Shown here: one piece after another, positions 27,629 to 37,401 of the stretch
Layout: each line of letters starts with the position of its first letter
How positions within the stretch are numbered: the first letter of the stretch is position 1
Program-made: the position numbers and the translations under genes
Notes under the pieces: generated by a model
Told to the model about the DNA's origin: nothing
What the model saw: only the letters and a program-made list of their open reading frames with translations
The model's database searches: none
Assembly: GCF_028829235.1 (NCBI RefSeq)
Contig: NZ_JAIWJY010000011.1
Coordinates: forward strand, 1-64,000
DNA length: 64,000 bases
Reading direction: 5' to 3'
DNA from: Tenacibaculum larymnensis
GTDB taxonomy: Bacteria; Bacteroidota; Bacteroidia; Flavobacteriales; Flavobacteriaceae

Positions 27629-28327
27629 TTAAAATTTATTAATGTTTGTTTCATTTGGCAATTTTAGTAATAAATTAGGGTTAGGACAATTTTCCTTGTA
27701 AAAACCTAGGCTTTTTTTTGAAGAAACACCTGGATAATCTCCTTTATAATCTTCAATATCTATCATTATCTGAAAATGTAAGTGAGGAGCATAATCTCCA
27801 TTTACAGAACTATCTCCTAAAGTTCCTATCTTCTCCCCTTTTTTAACCTTTGTTCCAACTGATAAGTCTTCTAAAGATTCTAATGATAAATGACCGTATA
27901 ATGAATAAAACTCATTTCCTTCTATTGAATGTTTTACAATAATTGTTGGCCCGTAATCTCCATAGTTTAAATTGTTTTTAAAACTATGAATTTCCCCATC
28001 TAATACAGCTAAAATATCTGTACCTGCATCACACCACAAATCAATTCCCAAATGAATATTTCGTTGGTTTTCTTCTGATAGTTTATTAAAATGCTCACTT
28101 CTACTATAAATATCTCTTACTTCCAAATATCCTCCAAAAGCAACTTTTTTTTTATGTTTTGAAAAATAATTTTCTAAATAAGCCTCCCATTCTTTTGATG
28201 AAGAAACATCAAAACTTAATTCTTCGTTAGATGCTGCTATTGAAATTGGAATGTATTCGCTAAAAGGTATACTCGTATCAACTACATGCAATGGTTTTTG
28301 AGATATATTATTTAAAAAGTCTTTCAT
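27629..28327 (-). CDS. M23-family zinc metallopeptidase without a signal peptide
   Basis: 232 residues. The zinc and catalytic residues are complete: His92 and Asp96 in IHLGIDLWCDAG, His146 in YSLYGHLS, and the HLHFQ motif (182-186) with ligand His184. M23 enzymes usually cut peptidoglycan cross-links, but this protein has no signal peptide, lipobox or membrane helix, so a cytoplasmic or non-classical role must be considered. The N-terminal 65 residues resemble no known domain. It stands alone. Confidence 0.85.
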   Translation of the reverse strand: MKDFLNNISQKPLHVVDTSIPFSEYIPISIAASNEELSFDVSSSKEWEAYLENYFSKHKKKVAFGGYLEVRDIYSRSEHFNKLSEENQRNIHLGIDLWCDAGTDILAVLDGEIHSFKNNLNYGDYGPTIIVKHSIEGNEFYSLYGHLSLESLEDLSVGTKVKKGEKIGTLGDSSVNGDYAPHLHFQIMIDIEDYKGDYPGVSSKKSLGFYKENCPNPNLLLKLPNETNINKF

Positions 28328-28439
28328 AAAATGAATTTTATATATAAAATAAGAGTAACCAAAAATAATTGATTACTCTTAAAATATAAGGGGAATTAAG
28401 CGTATTAATTAATTTTAAACGCTATGATACAGTTTTCTG

Positions 28440-29327
28440 TTATCTTGAAACGGTTCCTGTAATAGTTACCAATGGTCCAACTCCTAAATCTATAGCAACA
28501 TGATCTTGAGCATCGTCAGCTACTTTTTTAGCTAATGGTTTAAGAGTAAAAGGTGCTGGACTATTGTCTGGATTTGGTTCTACTGTAATTACAATAGTTG
28601 AACCTCTTAAATCAGTTGGAAAAGTTACTCCGTCTGGAGCATTTACTAAGAAATCTTCTCCTGGAAAAAATCCATCAGCCCCATTTGGTGCTGGTAAATC
28701 CATAGCCCCACTAAAGCCATCAAACTCATCTGTTGCAGCAAGTTTTGTGAATTTACCTGTAGTAACTGGTACTCCATTTATCACAGCCCATCCTTCATAC
28801 TTCCATCCTTCATCTAATTCTGGTAATCCTAAACCTACTTGTGGTGGCATTCCTGGTTCTAAAAACCAAACACCACTTCTTTCGTTTGTGTTTTCTCCAT
28901 CTGTTGGTGTAGCTAAAATGAATTTCCCCCAAGAACTACTAAAATCTCCAACAATATTAGAGTTTATAGAAGCACTATTACCTGAAAAATCTCCTGCTAA
29001 AATTTTAGTACTTGATGGCGCTGGGTCTGGATCGTTCGTTGGTTCAATTGTCAAAACAAAGGTAGATGCCGCTGATAGCATATCTGAATCTACTACAAAA
29101 GAACTTTGAGATAATTCTCCTGAATCATTTACATTAAAAACACCTGTTGATACTGGCGAACCTCCAACAATTATCCAACCTTCATACACATAGTCAGCCC
29201 CTAAGTTTTCTAAACCATTAACATTTAAACTTAAATTTGATGTCTTTGGTGTGTTATCGTCATCATCGCTACAAGCAACAAAAGTTAACGCACTTACTGC
29301 TGCTATTGTTAAAAGTATTTTTTTCAT
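28440..29327 (-). CDS. Surface lipoprotein with two RskA-like (anti-sigma-K) repeats
   Basis: 295 residues from the ATG at 29327; an upstream in-frame start would only add 11 residues before the signal peptide. The signal ends LTFVAC and the mature N-terminus is CSDDDDN, which fits the acidic lipoprotein export signal that sends Bacteroidota lipoproteins to the cell surface. The mature protein is a tandem duplication: YEGWIIVGGSPVSTGVF and YEGWAVINGVPVTTGKF open the two halves, each ending in a TIEP/TVEP strand and a DPDPAPSS/PDNSPAP loop. The repeat resembles the extracytoplasmic domain of RskA-type anti-sigma factors, but no sigma gene or membrane helix is present. Confidence 0.75.
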   Translation of the reverse strand: MKKILLTIAAVSALTFVACSDDDDNTPKTSNLSLNVNGLENLGADYVYEGWIIVGGSPVSTGVFNVNDSGELSQSSFVVDSDMLSAASTFVLTIEPTNDPDPAPSSTKILAGDFSGNSASINSNIVGDFSSSWGKFILATPTDGENTNERSGVWFLEPGMPPQVGLGLPELDEGWKYEGWAVINGVPVTTGKFTKLAATDEFDGFSGAMDLPAPNGADGFFPGEDFLVNAPDGVTFPTDLRGSTIVITVEPNPDNSPAPFTLKPLAKKVADDAQDHVAIDLGVGPLVTITGTVSR

Positions 29328-29403
29328 TGTTTTTGTAATTTTGAATTTATACAAAAACAAAGTTACCTGCCCTTTTTCTATTAAAATGTTAGCTAGCTTA
29401 CAC

Positions 29404-30075
29404 TTACGCTACTTTTTTAAGTAATCGTATTTCTTTTCTGTTAAAATCAATGACTTTTTCTTGCTTTAACTCATTCATTAAAGTATTTAATGTTGGCCTT
29501 GATGTTCCTATTAAGCTAGCAATATCTTTTTGTGTGTATGGATGTTCTATTACTTGATCTCCTGTCTTTTCACATTCATGTCCATATTCTTCACACAACT
29601 CTTTAAAAAACTCTAATAAGCGAGTACGTGTATCTTTAAATAATAATAATTGAAGTCTTCTCTCTAATCTTTTTATTCTTAATCCTATAAATTTGTAAAT
29701 CTTAAAACTTACAGATACATTATCTCTCATTAATGAATACATGGTTTCTCTAGATACAGGACAAATTTCTGTTGCATTATCTATAGATTGAGCAAATTCA
29801 TTTCGTCTTTCAACTCCTAAAATTGCTTTTTCACCAAATATTTCTCCTTTAGTTAGTATTGCTTTGATTACTTCTTCACCTTCTTCCGTGTAGTACCCTA
29901 TTTTTACTTTTCCTTTATCTATTAAATAAATTTTATTTGCAGCATCTTCTTCAAAATAGATATAATCTTTCTTTTTATATTTATTCAGTGTGTGGTTTTC
30001 TTTAAAAGCAGGATATTTGTGGGGACATAATATTTTAAACAAGTTAACATCCTCAAAGTACCAAAGTGCACTCAT
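29404..30075 (-). CDS. Crp/Fnr family transcriptional regulator
   Basis: 223 residues: an N-terminal cyclic-nucleotide-binding fold (about 20-135; IYFEEDAANKIYLIDKGKVKIGYY, GEIFGEKAIL) and a C-terminal winged helix (TQKDIASLIGTSRPTLNTLMNEL). No N-terminal Cys cluster of the Fnr type is visible, and the canonical cAMP-binding Arg-Ser pair is not seen, so its signal is unknown. It lies between the aconitase genes and the surface lipoprotein on the same strand. The gap to the lipoprotein is 76 bp. Confidence 0.88.
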   Translation of the reverse strand: MSALWYFEDVNLFKILCPHKYPAFKENHTLNKYKKKDYIYFEEDAANKIYLIDKGKVKIGYYTEEGEEVIKAILTKGEIFGEKAILGVERRNEFAQSIDNATEICPVSRETMYSLMRDNVSVSFKIYKFIGLRIKRLERRLQLLLFKDTRTRLLEFFKELCEEYGHECEKTGDQVIEHPYTQKDIASLIGTSRPTLNTLMNELKQEKVIDFNRKEIRLLKKVA

Positions 30076-30121
30076 AGTTTTTACTTTTAAATTTTAAGTC
30101 GAAAAAATTAAAAGTGCATTA

Positions 30122-30151
30122 CAAAAAAAGCTCTGGAAAACTCCAGAGCCT
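30122..30151 (-). terminator. Terminator of the aconitase gene
   Basis: GCTCTGG and CCAGAGC form a 7-bp stem with a short loop. On the minus strand it is followed by seven T residues. It lies about 30 bp after the aconitase stop codon. Confidence 0.8.
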
Positions 30152-30181
30152 TAATACTATTAATATTTAAAATACTATTTA

Positions 30182-32449
30182 TTAAGCATTTTGTTTTTTG
30201 ATTAAGTTTAAAGCTGAGCCTTCTTTAAACCACTCTATTTGTCCTTTGTTATAGGTATGATTAGTTACAATGACATCTTTTGAACCATCTGCATGAACCA
30301 CTTCAATAGTTAACGGTTTTCCTGGAGCAAATTCATTTAAGTCCAAGAAGTTAAACGTATCATCTTCTTGAATTAAATCGTAATCAGCTTCATTATCAAA
30401 TGTTAATCCTAACATCCCTTGTTTTTTCAAGTTTGTTTCATGAATACGCGCAAATGATTTTACTAACACAGCTGCCACTCCTAAATGACGTGGTTCCATT
30501 GCTGCATGTTCACGAGAAGACCCCTCACCATAGTTATGATCTCCTACTACAACTGTTTTAATTCCTTTTGCTTTGTACTCACGCTGCACTTTAGGCACAG
30601 CATCATACTCTCCTGTTAACTGATTTTTCACGAAGTTTGTCTTCATGTTAAAAGCATTTACAGCTCCAATTAACATATTGTTAGAAATATTATCTAAATG
30701 TCCACGATAACGTAACCAAGGTCCCGCCATAGATATATGGTCAGTTGTACACTTTCCATGAGCTTTGATTAACAATTTAGCATCTTTAATAGTATCTCCT
30801 AATGGTTCAAACGGAGTTAACAACTCTAAACGCTCTGAATTAGGATTTACTACTATTTCTACATGGCTTCCATCAGCCTCTGGCTCTAAATATCCATTAT
30901 CATCTACTTCAAATCCTTTTGGAGGTAATTCCCAACCTGTAGGTTCGTCTAACATTACCTCTTCTCCTTTCTCATTAATTAGTTTATCTGTTAATGGATT
31001 AAAATCTAGGCGTCCTGCTATGGCAATGGCTGCTGTTAATTCTGGAGAAGCAACAAAAGCATGTGTATTTGGATTTCCATCAGCACGTTTAGCAAAGTTT
31101 CGATTGAAAGAGTGAACAATACTATTTTTAGGTGCATTTTTAGGATCCTCATAACGTCCCCATTGTCCAATACACGGTCCACATGCATTGGTAAATATCT
31201 TAGCATCTAAATTTTCAAAAACTTGTAAGATTCCATCTCTTTCTGCCGTATAACGTACTTGCTCCGAACCTGGGTTAATACCAAATTCTGCTTTAGTTTT
31301 CAATCCTTTGTCTATAGCTTGCTGTGCAATAGAAGCAGCACGTGATAAGTCTTCATAAGAAGAGTTTGTACAAGAACCTATTAACCCCCATTCTACTTGT
31401 AAAGGCCAATCGTTTGCTTGTGCTTTTTCTGTCATTTCTTTACCAACAGAAGTAGATAAATCAGGAGTAAAAGGTCCGTTTAATAATGGTCCTAATTCTG
31501 ATAAATTAATTTCAATTACCTGATCAAAATATTGTTCAGGGTTTGCATACACTTCAGCATCTGCCGTTAAGTATTCTTTTATTTCATTTGCTGCGTCAGC
31601 AACATCGTTTCTATCAGTAGCACGTAAATAACGCTCCATAGACTCATCATAACCAAAAGTAGAGGTTGTTGCTCCAATCTCCGCACCCATGTTACAAATA
31701 GTCCCTTTACCTGTACATGACATTGCAGTAGCTCCAGGTCCAAAATATTCTACAATAGCACCTGTTCCTCCTTTTACGGTTAAAATTTCTGCTACTTTTA
31801 AAATCACGTCTTTAGGCGCTGTCCAACCAGATAATTTACCTGTTAATTTTACACCTATTAACTTAGGAAACTTCAATTCCCAAGGCATTCCTGCCATTAC
31901 ATCTACTGCATCAGCTCCACCTACTCCAATCGCCACCATTCCTAATCCTCCTGCATTCACCGTGTGAGAATCTGTACCAATCATCATTCCTCCTGGAAAT
32001 GCATAATTTTCTAATACTACTTGATGTATAATACCTGCTCCAGGTTTCCAGAAACCAATTCCATATTTATTAGAAACTGACTCTAAGAAGTTAAATACTT
32101 CGTTTGAGTTATTTAATGCTGTTTGTAAATCTGTTGAAGCACCTACTTTTGCTTGAATTAAGTGATCGCAATGCACCGTTGTTGGTACTGCTACTTTATC
32201 TTTTCCTGCTTGCATAAATTGCAATAACGCCATTTGGGCTGTTGCATCTTGACAAGCAATACGGTCTGGGGCAAAATCAACATAATCCTTTCCTCTTTCA
32301 AATGCTCTCGTTGGATTTCCGTCCCAAAGGTGTGTGTATAAAATTTTCTCTGCTAATGTTAAAGGTTTACCTGTAATTTCACGAGCAGCATCTACTCGTT
32401 CAACTACTTTATTGTATACCTCTTTTATCATATTAATATCAAAAGCCAT
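30182..32449 (-). CDS. Aconitate hydratase (mitochondrial-type, short form)
   Basis: 755 residues from the ATG at 32449, the size of the mitochondrial aconitase type rather than the about 890-residue AcnA. The 4Fe-4S ligands are the Cys in [14 protein letters not shown] and the pair in [27 protein letters not shown] and the C-terminal swivel-domain block [15 protein letters not shown] are present. It interconverts citrate and isocitrate in the TCA cycle. A second, unrelated-architecture aconitase (AcnB) lies just upstream on the same strand, with its own terminator in between. An upstream in-frame start (12 residues) is not conserved. Confidence 0.95.
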   Translation of the reverse strand: MAFDINMIKEVYNKVVERVDAAREITGKPLTLAEKILYTHLWDGNPTRAFERGKDYVDFAPDRIACQDATAQMALLQFMQAGKDKVAVPTTVHCDHLIQAKVGASTDLQTALNNSNEVFNFLESVSNKYGIGFWKPGAGIIHQVVLENYAFPGGMMIGTDSHTVNAGGLGMVAIGVGGADAVDVMAGMPWELKFPKLIGVKLTGKLSGWTAPKDVILKVAEILTVKGGTGAIVEYFGPGATAMSCTGKGTICNMGAEIGATTSTFGYDESMERYLRATDRNDVADAANEIKEYLTADAEVYANPEQYFDQVIEINLSELGPLLNGPFTPDLSTSVGKEMTEKAQANDWPLQVEWGLIGSCTNSSYEDLSRAASIAQQAIDKGLKTKAEFGINPGSEQVRYTAERDGILQVFENLDAKIFTNACGPCIGQWGRYEDPKNAPKNSIVHSFNRNFAKRADGNPNTHAFVASPELTAAIAIAGRLDFNPLTDKLINEKGEEVMLDEPTGWELPPKGFEVDDNGYLEPEADGSHVEIVVNPNSERLELLTPFEPLGDTIKDAKLLIKAHGKCTTDHISMAGPWLRYRGHLDNISNNMLIGAVNAFNMKTNFVKNQLTGEYDAVPKVQREYKAKGIKTVVVGDHNYGEGSSREHAAMEPRHLGVAAVLVKSFARIHETNLKKQGMLGLTFDNEADYDLIQEDDTFNFLDLNEFAPGKPLTIEVVHADGSKDVIVTNHTYNKGQIEWFKEGSALNLIKKQNA

Positions 32450-32584
32450 ATATGTAATTTTTTTGTTGCTGTACGAATTTACCAAAAAAAACAGTACAAA
32501 AGATGGAGTAACTATATAATTATAATAAGTTTAAATAAGTTTTTTCTATAGTAGAGTTTTATACAGTAATTAATTAATAACAAC

Positions 32585-32613
32585 AAAGCCCGAGCTTTAA
32601 CACTCGGGCTTCT
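32585..32613 (-). terminator. Terminator of acnB
   Basis: AGCCCGAG (32587-32594) pairs with CTCGGGCT (32603-32610). It lies between acnB and the downstream aconitase gene, so the two are probably separate transcripts. Confidence 0.65.
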
Positions 32614-32639
32614 ATATTATAACTAATAGTTTTATTTAA

Positions 32640-35420
32640 CTATGAAATTACTAGTTGTTTTTGAGATGGTTTAAATTTTGTTAAAACAATACCGTCTACT
32701 GCTTTTTCATATTCTTCCATAGTAGGTGTTCTTCCTAAAATAGTAGACAATACTACTACTGGTGTAGAAGATAATAGAGATTCACCTTTTTTCTCTCCAG
32801 AATCTTTTACAACTCTTCCTTGGAATAAACGTGTTGATGTAGCCATTACTGTATCTCCTGGCTCAGCTTTTTCTTGGTTACCCATACATAAGTTACATCC
32901 AGGACGCTCTAAGTATAACATGTTTTCATACTTTGTACGTGCTAATCCTTTAGGTGCATTATCATCAAACTCAAATCCTGAATACTTTTGTAATACTTCC
33001 CAATCTCCTTCAGCTTTTAACTCGTCTACAATATTGTATGTAGGTGGGGCTACTACTAATGGAGCATTGAATTCTACCTTACCTTCTTGTGCTTCAATGT
33101 TCTTTAACATTTGAGCTAAGATTTTCATATCTCCTTTATGCACCATACAAGATCCTACGAAACCTAAATCTACTTTCTTAGTTCCTCCATAGAATGATAA
33201 TGGGCGAATTGTATCATGTGTATAACGTTTAGATACATCTTCGTTATTTACATCAGGATCAGCAATCATTGGTTCAGCAATTTCATCTAAATCAATAACA
33301 ACCTCTGCATAGTATTTTGCATCTGCATCAGGTTTTAATGCTGACTTAATTCCTGTTTTAACTTCTTGAATTCTTGCATTTGCTTTCTCAACTAAACCTT
33401 TTAATACTTGCTTTTCATTATCCATTCCTTTATCAATCATGATTTGGATACGATCTCTGGCAATTTCTAATGATTCAATTAATGTTTCATCTTCTGAAAT
33501 ACAAATAGAAGCTTTAGCTTTCATTTCAGCAGTCCAGTCAGTAAATGTAAAGGCTTGGTCAGCTGTTAAGGTTCCGATATGTACTTCAATAACTCTTCCT
33601 TGGAAAACATTTTCTCCGTCAAACTGCTTTAACATTTGTTGTTGCGTTGCGTGTACAACATCACGGAAATCCATGAAACTTCTCATGTCTCCTTTAAACG
33701 TTACTTTAACTGATTGTGGAATAGGCATTGTTGCTTCACCTGTTGCTAAAGCTAATGCTACAGTTCCTGAGTCAGCTCCAAAGGCAACTCCTTTTGACAT
33801 ACGTGTATGAGAATCTCCTCCAATAATAATATCCCAATCACTTACTGTAATGTCATTTAACACTTTATGAATTACATCTGTCATTGCAGGATATTGTCCT
33901 TTAGGATCACGCCCTGTAATTAAACCAAAGTCATTCATAAATTTCATTAACCTTGGAATGTTTGCTTTTGACTTATCATCCCATACAGAAGCTGTATGAC
34001 AACCAGATTGGTAAGCTCCGTCAACTATTGGAGAAATAACAGTAGCAGCCATCATTTCTAATTCCTGAGAAGTCATTAAACCTGTAGTATCTTGAGAACC
34101 TACAATATTAACTTCTACACGAACATCAGAACCTGCATGTAATGTTTTTCCTGGAGTTGTTCCTACTGCATTTTTATTGAAGATTTTTTCAACTGCAGTT
34201 AATCCTTGTCCTTCTACCGATATTTCTTTAGAAGTAGCATATACTTGTGGTACATCAATTCCTAATACTTTAGCTGCAAATGTTTGTAATTTCTTACCAA
34301 AAACAACAGCATATGAACCTCCAGCTTTTATAAACTCCATTTTTTGTGGAGTTAATGCTGTAGAGATATCTTTTAATTCTTTATCTCCGTTATATAATTT
34401 CTTAGTTTTTGTATTGATAGTTAAAACAGTTCCTGTTTCTACAGAATACTCTTGTTTTAAAACTGGCTCTCCATCTTCATCAACAATCGTATTACCTTCA
34501 GCATCTTTTTGCTTTACCCAGTTTTTAAGATCAATACCAATACCTCCTGTTACACCTACTGTAGTTAAGAAAATTGGAGAAATTCCGTTAGTACCTGCAA
34601 TTACTGGGGCAATATTGATAAATGGAACGTACGGACTTGATTCTACACCTGTCCATAAAGCCACGTTATTAACACCTGACATTCTAGAAGAACCTACTCC
34701 CATAGTTCCTTTTTCAGCAACTAACATCACACGTTTATCTGGATGTTGCTCTTTAAGTGCTAACAACTCATTTTGCATATCTTTATTATGCTCAAAAATT
34801 GATTGCCCATGTAATTCACGGTCAGATCTTGAGTGTGCATCAGCACCTGGTGATAATAAGTCTGTTGATATATCTCCTACACCTGCTATATATGTAACTA
34901 CTTTAATTTCTTCCTCTATTTCTGGAAGCTTAGTAAAAAACTCTGCTTGTGCATAGCTTTCGATAAGCTCTTTTGCTATTTTATTACCAGCTTTGTATGC
35001 TTCTTCTAAACGCTCTGTATCTGCTTCATATAAGAATACTTGAGTCTTTAATACTTTTGCTGCTTCTTCAGCAATTGCAGCATCGCTACCTAATGCTAAA
35101 TCAAGTAAAACTTCTACAGAAGCTCCCCCCTTCATGTGTCCTAACTGCTCTAAAGCAAAAGATGGAGTAATCTCTTCCACTACAGATTCACCAAGAATAA
35201 TCTCTTTTAAAAATTTTGCTTTTACAGCAGCAGCACTTGTTGTACCTGGTAAAACATTATAAATAAAGAAATTAAGAGAATTTTTTCTGTGTGGATTGTT
35301 TTCATCTTTAATTTGTGAGATGATTTCAGTTAACAATTCACTTCCATCGATAGGTTTAGGGTGAAGACCTTGACCTTTTCTTACTTCAATCTCCTTTAGG
35401 TAATCTGAGTATGTGTTCAT
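32640..35420 (-). CDS. acnB: Bifunctional aconitate hydratase 2 / 2-methylisocitrate dehydratase
   Basis: 926 residues with AcnB domain order: N-terminal HEAT-like region (1-160), swivel domain with VEKGTMGVGSSRMSG-like segment at about 235-250, then the catalytic domains. Cluster Cys are in LGFVGSCMVHKGDM and GCNLCMGNQ. IIGGDSHTRMSKGVAFG is the substrate-binding block. It is about 60 residues longer than enterobacterial AcnB, mainly through an insertion in the swivel domain around residues 295-350 (KQKDAEGNTIVDEDGEP). It acts in the TCA and possibly methylcitrate cycles. Confidence 0.95.
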   Translation of the reverse strand: MNTYSDYLKEIEVRKGQGLHPKPIDGSELLTEIISQIKDENNPHRKNSLNFFIYNVLPGTTSAAAVKAKFLKEIILGESVVEEITPSFALEQLGHMKGGASVEVLLDLALGSDAAIAEEAAKVLKTQVFLYEADTERLEEAYKAGNKIAKELIESYAQAEFFTKLPEIEEEIKVVTYIAGVGDISTDLLSPGADAHSRSDRELHGQSIFEHNKDMQNELLALKEQHPDKRVMLVAEKGTMGVGSSRMSGVNNVALWTGVESSPYVPFINIAPVIAGTNGISPIFLTTVGVTGGIGIDLKNWVKQKDAEGNTIVDEDGEPVLKQEYSVETGTVLTINTKTKKLYNGDKELKDISTALTPQKMEFIKAGGSYAVVFGKKLQTFAAKVLGIDVPQVYATSKEISVEGQGLTAVEKIFNKNAVGTTPGKTLHAGSDVRVEVNIVGSQDTTGLMTSQELEMMAATVISPIVDGAYQSGCHTASVWDDKSKANIPRLMKFMNDFGLITGRDPKGQYPAMTDVIHKVLNDITVSDWDIIIGGDSHTRMSKGVAFGADSGTVALALATGEATMPIPQSVKVTFKGDMRSFMDFRDVVHATQQQMLKQFDGENVFQGRVIEVHIGTLTADQAFTFTDWTAEMKAKASICISEDETLIESLEIARDRIQIMIDKGMDNEKQVLKGLVEKANARIQEVKTGIKSALKPDADAKYYAEVVIDLDEIAEPMIADPDVNNEDVSKRYTHDTIRPLSFYGGTKKVDLGFVGSCMVHKGDMKILAQMLKNIEAQEGKVEFNAPLVVAPPTYNIVDELKAEGDWEVLQKYSGFEFDDNAPKGLARTKYENMLYLERPGCNLCMGNQEKAEPGDTVMATSTRLFQGRVVKDSGEKKGESLLSSTPVVVLSTILGRTPTMEEYEKAVDGIVLTKFKPSQKQLVIS

Positions 35421-35718
35421 AAAAAAGTTTTGTTTAAAATATTTTGAAGGAAATAGTAAAAACTACTATATATTAAAACTGGTTATTACAGCTTTATCCT
35501 GTTAATTTTTGCTTAGCAAAAGTAATATTTTAACCTTAATTTTAAAAATAAACAACAAAACAGTCCAAAAAGCAAATTAATTTAATTTGAAAGGCTTGTT
35601 TTTAGAAATATCTCAAAAAAACAACTGTAAAAACACCATATAATTATCAAATTGATAATTTAGTTTTTTAAAGAGATTAGAAAAAAATAGTATAATGATT
35701 CTAAATAGGAAAAAAAAA
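35421..35718. other. Intergenic region upstream of acnB with a palindrome
   Basis: A 298-bp AT-rich gap without a credible open frame. It holds a -7 box match for acnB (35517-35524) and a perfect interrupted palindrome AATTATCAA-A-TTGATAATT (35642-35660). The 8-T tract that ends rnpB borders it. Nothing else is recognised. Confidence 0.6.
35517..35524 (-). promoter_or_regulatory. Candidate -7 box of acnB
   Basis: Minus-strand TACTTTTG is an exact TAnnTTTG match, 96 bp before the start at 35420, implying a leader of about 90 nt. No -33 element at normal spacing was seen. Confidence 0.35.
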
Positions 35719-36020
35719 GCAGACCCATAAGCTGGATTCTGTTCCTTATAAATAAGGCTCTTATCATTTATCTAGTTCTGAAATTACTCTCAGAATCAAT
35801 CTGCCTACCCCTTAGAATCGCGCGAGTAGCACTCAAGCTCTAATGTACATGGCATTGCACCGCATAGAGTTTACCTGGTTTCACTACAGCATTACCTGTA
35901 CATTCTTTCTGTTGCACTTGTCCTCGGTTTACACCGGACGGATGTTATCCGCTATGCTACTCTATGGTGTCCAGACTTTCCTACTTATATTTTCTATAAG
36001 TCGATAAGATAGGTCTGCTA
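35719..36020 (-). ncRNA. rnpB: RNase P RNA (bacterial class A)
   Basis: The minus strand reads as bacterial RNase P RNA, the catalytic RNA that trims tRNA 5' leaders. Its 5' end pairs with its 3' end (TAGCAGACCTATC against ATGGGTCTGCT). The conserved core GAGGAAAGTCTGGAC, the segments ACAGAAAG, GGTAAACTC and GTGCAATGCCA, and the closing GGAACAGAATCCAGCTTATG are all present. The gene ends in eight T residues, which act as its terminator. About 300 nt is on the short side for class A. End positions are approximate. Confidence 0.93.
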
Positions 36021-36066
36021 TTATATTGTTGTCAAATAAAAGTTCACAACTCTATTCATAAAAAAA

Positions 36067-36089
36067 CCCACTCAAAAGAATTGAGTGGG
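36067..36089 (-). terminator. Terminator-like hairpin between dnaJ and rnpB (distal)
   Basis: CCCACTCA and TGAGTGGG form an 8-bp stem, followed on the minus strand by seven T residues. It is the second of two consecutive hairpins downstream of dnaJ and immediately upstream of rnpB. Confidence 0.7.
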
Positions 36090-36111
36090 AAAATTGCTAT
36101 GAAAAAGAAAA

Positions 36112-36136
36112 AGTGTCTAGAACGTCTCCTAGACAC
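36112..36136 (-). terminator. Terminator-like hairpin downstream of dnaJ (proximal)
   Basis: AGTGTCTAG and CTAGACACT form a perfect 9-bp stem with a 7-nt loop, followed on the minus strand by TTTTTCTTTTT. It lies 71 bp after the dnaJ stop. Confidence 0.7.
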
Positions 36137-36206
36137 TGCAAATATATAACTGTTTTTCGTTTAAAAAAAATTTTATTTAAAAAAAATTATCTTTTTTATG
36201 ATTTTT

Positions 36207-37331
36207 TTAAGAAAACATATCTTTAACCTTTTCAAAGAAAGATTTGTCTGATTTCTGTGGATTCGGGCTAAAGTTCTCATCTTCTTGCATTTCCTCGAAA
36301 AACTTACGTTGATCTTTAGTTAATTCTTGAGGAGTCCATACATTTATGTGAATTAAGAAATCTCCATGACCATAACGTTCAATACTTGGCAATCCTTTTC
36401 CTTTTAAACGTAAAATTTTACCTGATTGCGTTCCTGGTTCAATCTTAATCTTTACTTTTCCTGTAACTGTTTCTACTTCTTTCGATACTCCTAAAACTGC
36501 TTCTGAAAAGTTGATGTATAAATCATAGTGAATATTACTTCCTTCACGTTTTAAGTTTTCGTGTGGTACTTCTTCAATTAACACTAATAAATCTCCTGGA
36601 ATTGAGTTTTTACCTGGAGCTTCATTTCCTTTACCACCTACTTTTAACTGTACTCCTTCTGTTACTCCTTCTGGAATATTGATAGAAACGGTTTCTTCTT
36701 TTACTATCATTCCCTGCGCATCTGCTCCACTTGGCTTTTTATCTAGCATCTCTCCTGCTCCATGACAAGTACTACAAGTAGTAGCAGTTTGCATTCTACC
36801 TAAGATAGTATTGGTTACACGCATTTGTTGTCCGCTACCATTACATGTTGAACATGTTTTGTATGTTACTCCTTCGGCTTGAACTTTTCTACGAACCTTT
36901 ACCTTCTTTTCAACTCCTTTAGCAATATCTTCTAAGGTTAGTTTTACACGAATACGTAAGTTGCTACCTTTTACTCGTGCTTGACGGTGACCTCCACCAC
37001 CAAAACCACCGAAACCGCCACCAAAGGCTCCTCCGAAAATATCTCCAAACTGGCTAAATATGTCATCCATATTCATACCGCCACCACCGAAGCCTCCATG
37101 ACCTCCTTCAAAAGCAGCATGACCGTACTGATCGTAACGTGCTTTTTTATTATCGTCACTTAATACCTCATAAGCTTCCGCAGCTAATTTGAATTTTTCT
37201 TCAGCATCTTTATCATCAGGGTTCTTATCTGGATGGTACTTGATTGCCATCTTACGATATGCCTTTTTGATTTCAGCTTTTGAGGCTGATTTTGATATTC
37301 CTAATATTTCGTAATAATCTTGTTTTGCCAT
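36207..37331 (-). CDS. dnaJ: Chaperone DnaJ with a two-motif zinc region
   Basis: 374 residues from [11 protein letters not shown]; a start three codons upstream is less likely. The J-domain has HPD at 33-35. A Gly/Phe region spans about 75-115. The zinc region contains only two CxxCxGxG motifs, Cys160-Gly167 (CSTCNGSG) and Cys186-Gly193 (CSTCHGAG), where the canonical protein has four, so only one zinc can be bound. C-terminal substrate-binding domains follow. DnaJ stimulates DnaK and delivers unfolded proteins. It is in an operon with grpE (70 bp gap). Confidence 0.95.
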   Translation of the reverse strand: MAKQDYYEILGISKSASKAEIKKAYRKMAIKYHPDKNPDDKDAEEKFKLAAEAYEVLSDDNKKARYDQYGHAAFEGGHGGFGGGGMNMDDIFSQFGDIFGGAFGGGFGGFGGGGHRQARVKGSNLRIRVKLTLEDIAKGVEKKVKVRRKVQAEGVTYKTCSTCNGSGQQMRVTNTILGRMQTATTCSTCHGAGEMLDKKPSGADAQGMIVKEETVSINIPEGVTEGVQLKVGGKGNEAPGKNSIPGDLLVLIEEVPHENLKREGSNIHYDLYINFSEAVLGVSKEVETVTGKVKIKIEPGTQSGKILRLKGKGLPSIERYGHGDFLIHINVWTPQELTKDQRKFFEEMQEDENFSPNPQKSDKSFFEKVKDMFS

Positions 37332-37401
37332 AACTTTCAATGTTCAATTAATTAGTAAACAGTTATTATAATTACTAATAATTGTATTAATGATGATTGT
37401 T

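Noticed and set aside
28564..29109. Plus-strand open frame of 181 codons opposite the RskA-like lipoprotein
   Set aside because: The minus-strand frame has a signal peptide, lipobox and duplicated domains; the plus-strand product looks random (Ser/Pro/Lys-rich).
33439..33810. Plus-strand open frame of 123 codons
   Set aside because: Antisense shadow of acnB with no family resemblance.
34177..34956. Plus-strand open frame of 259 codons inside acnB
   Set aside because: It is antisense to the conserved acnB gene, matches no family and reflects codon bias of the real gene.
30182..35420. Tandem duplication of an aconitase gene
   Set aside because: The two proteins belong to different aconitase classes with different domain order and lengths, so they did not arise by local duplication.
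35719..36020. tmRNA or 6S RNA
   Set aside because: The GGAAAGTC core, GTGCAATGCCA and closing 3' segment identify RNase P RNA instead.
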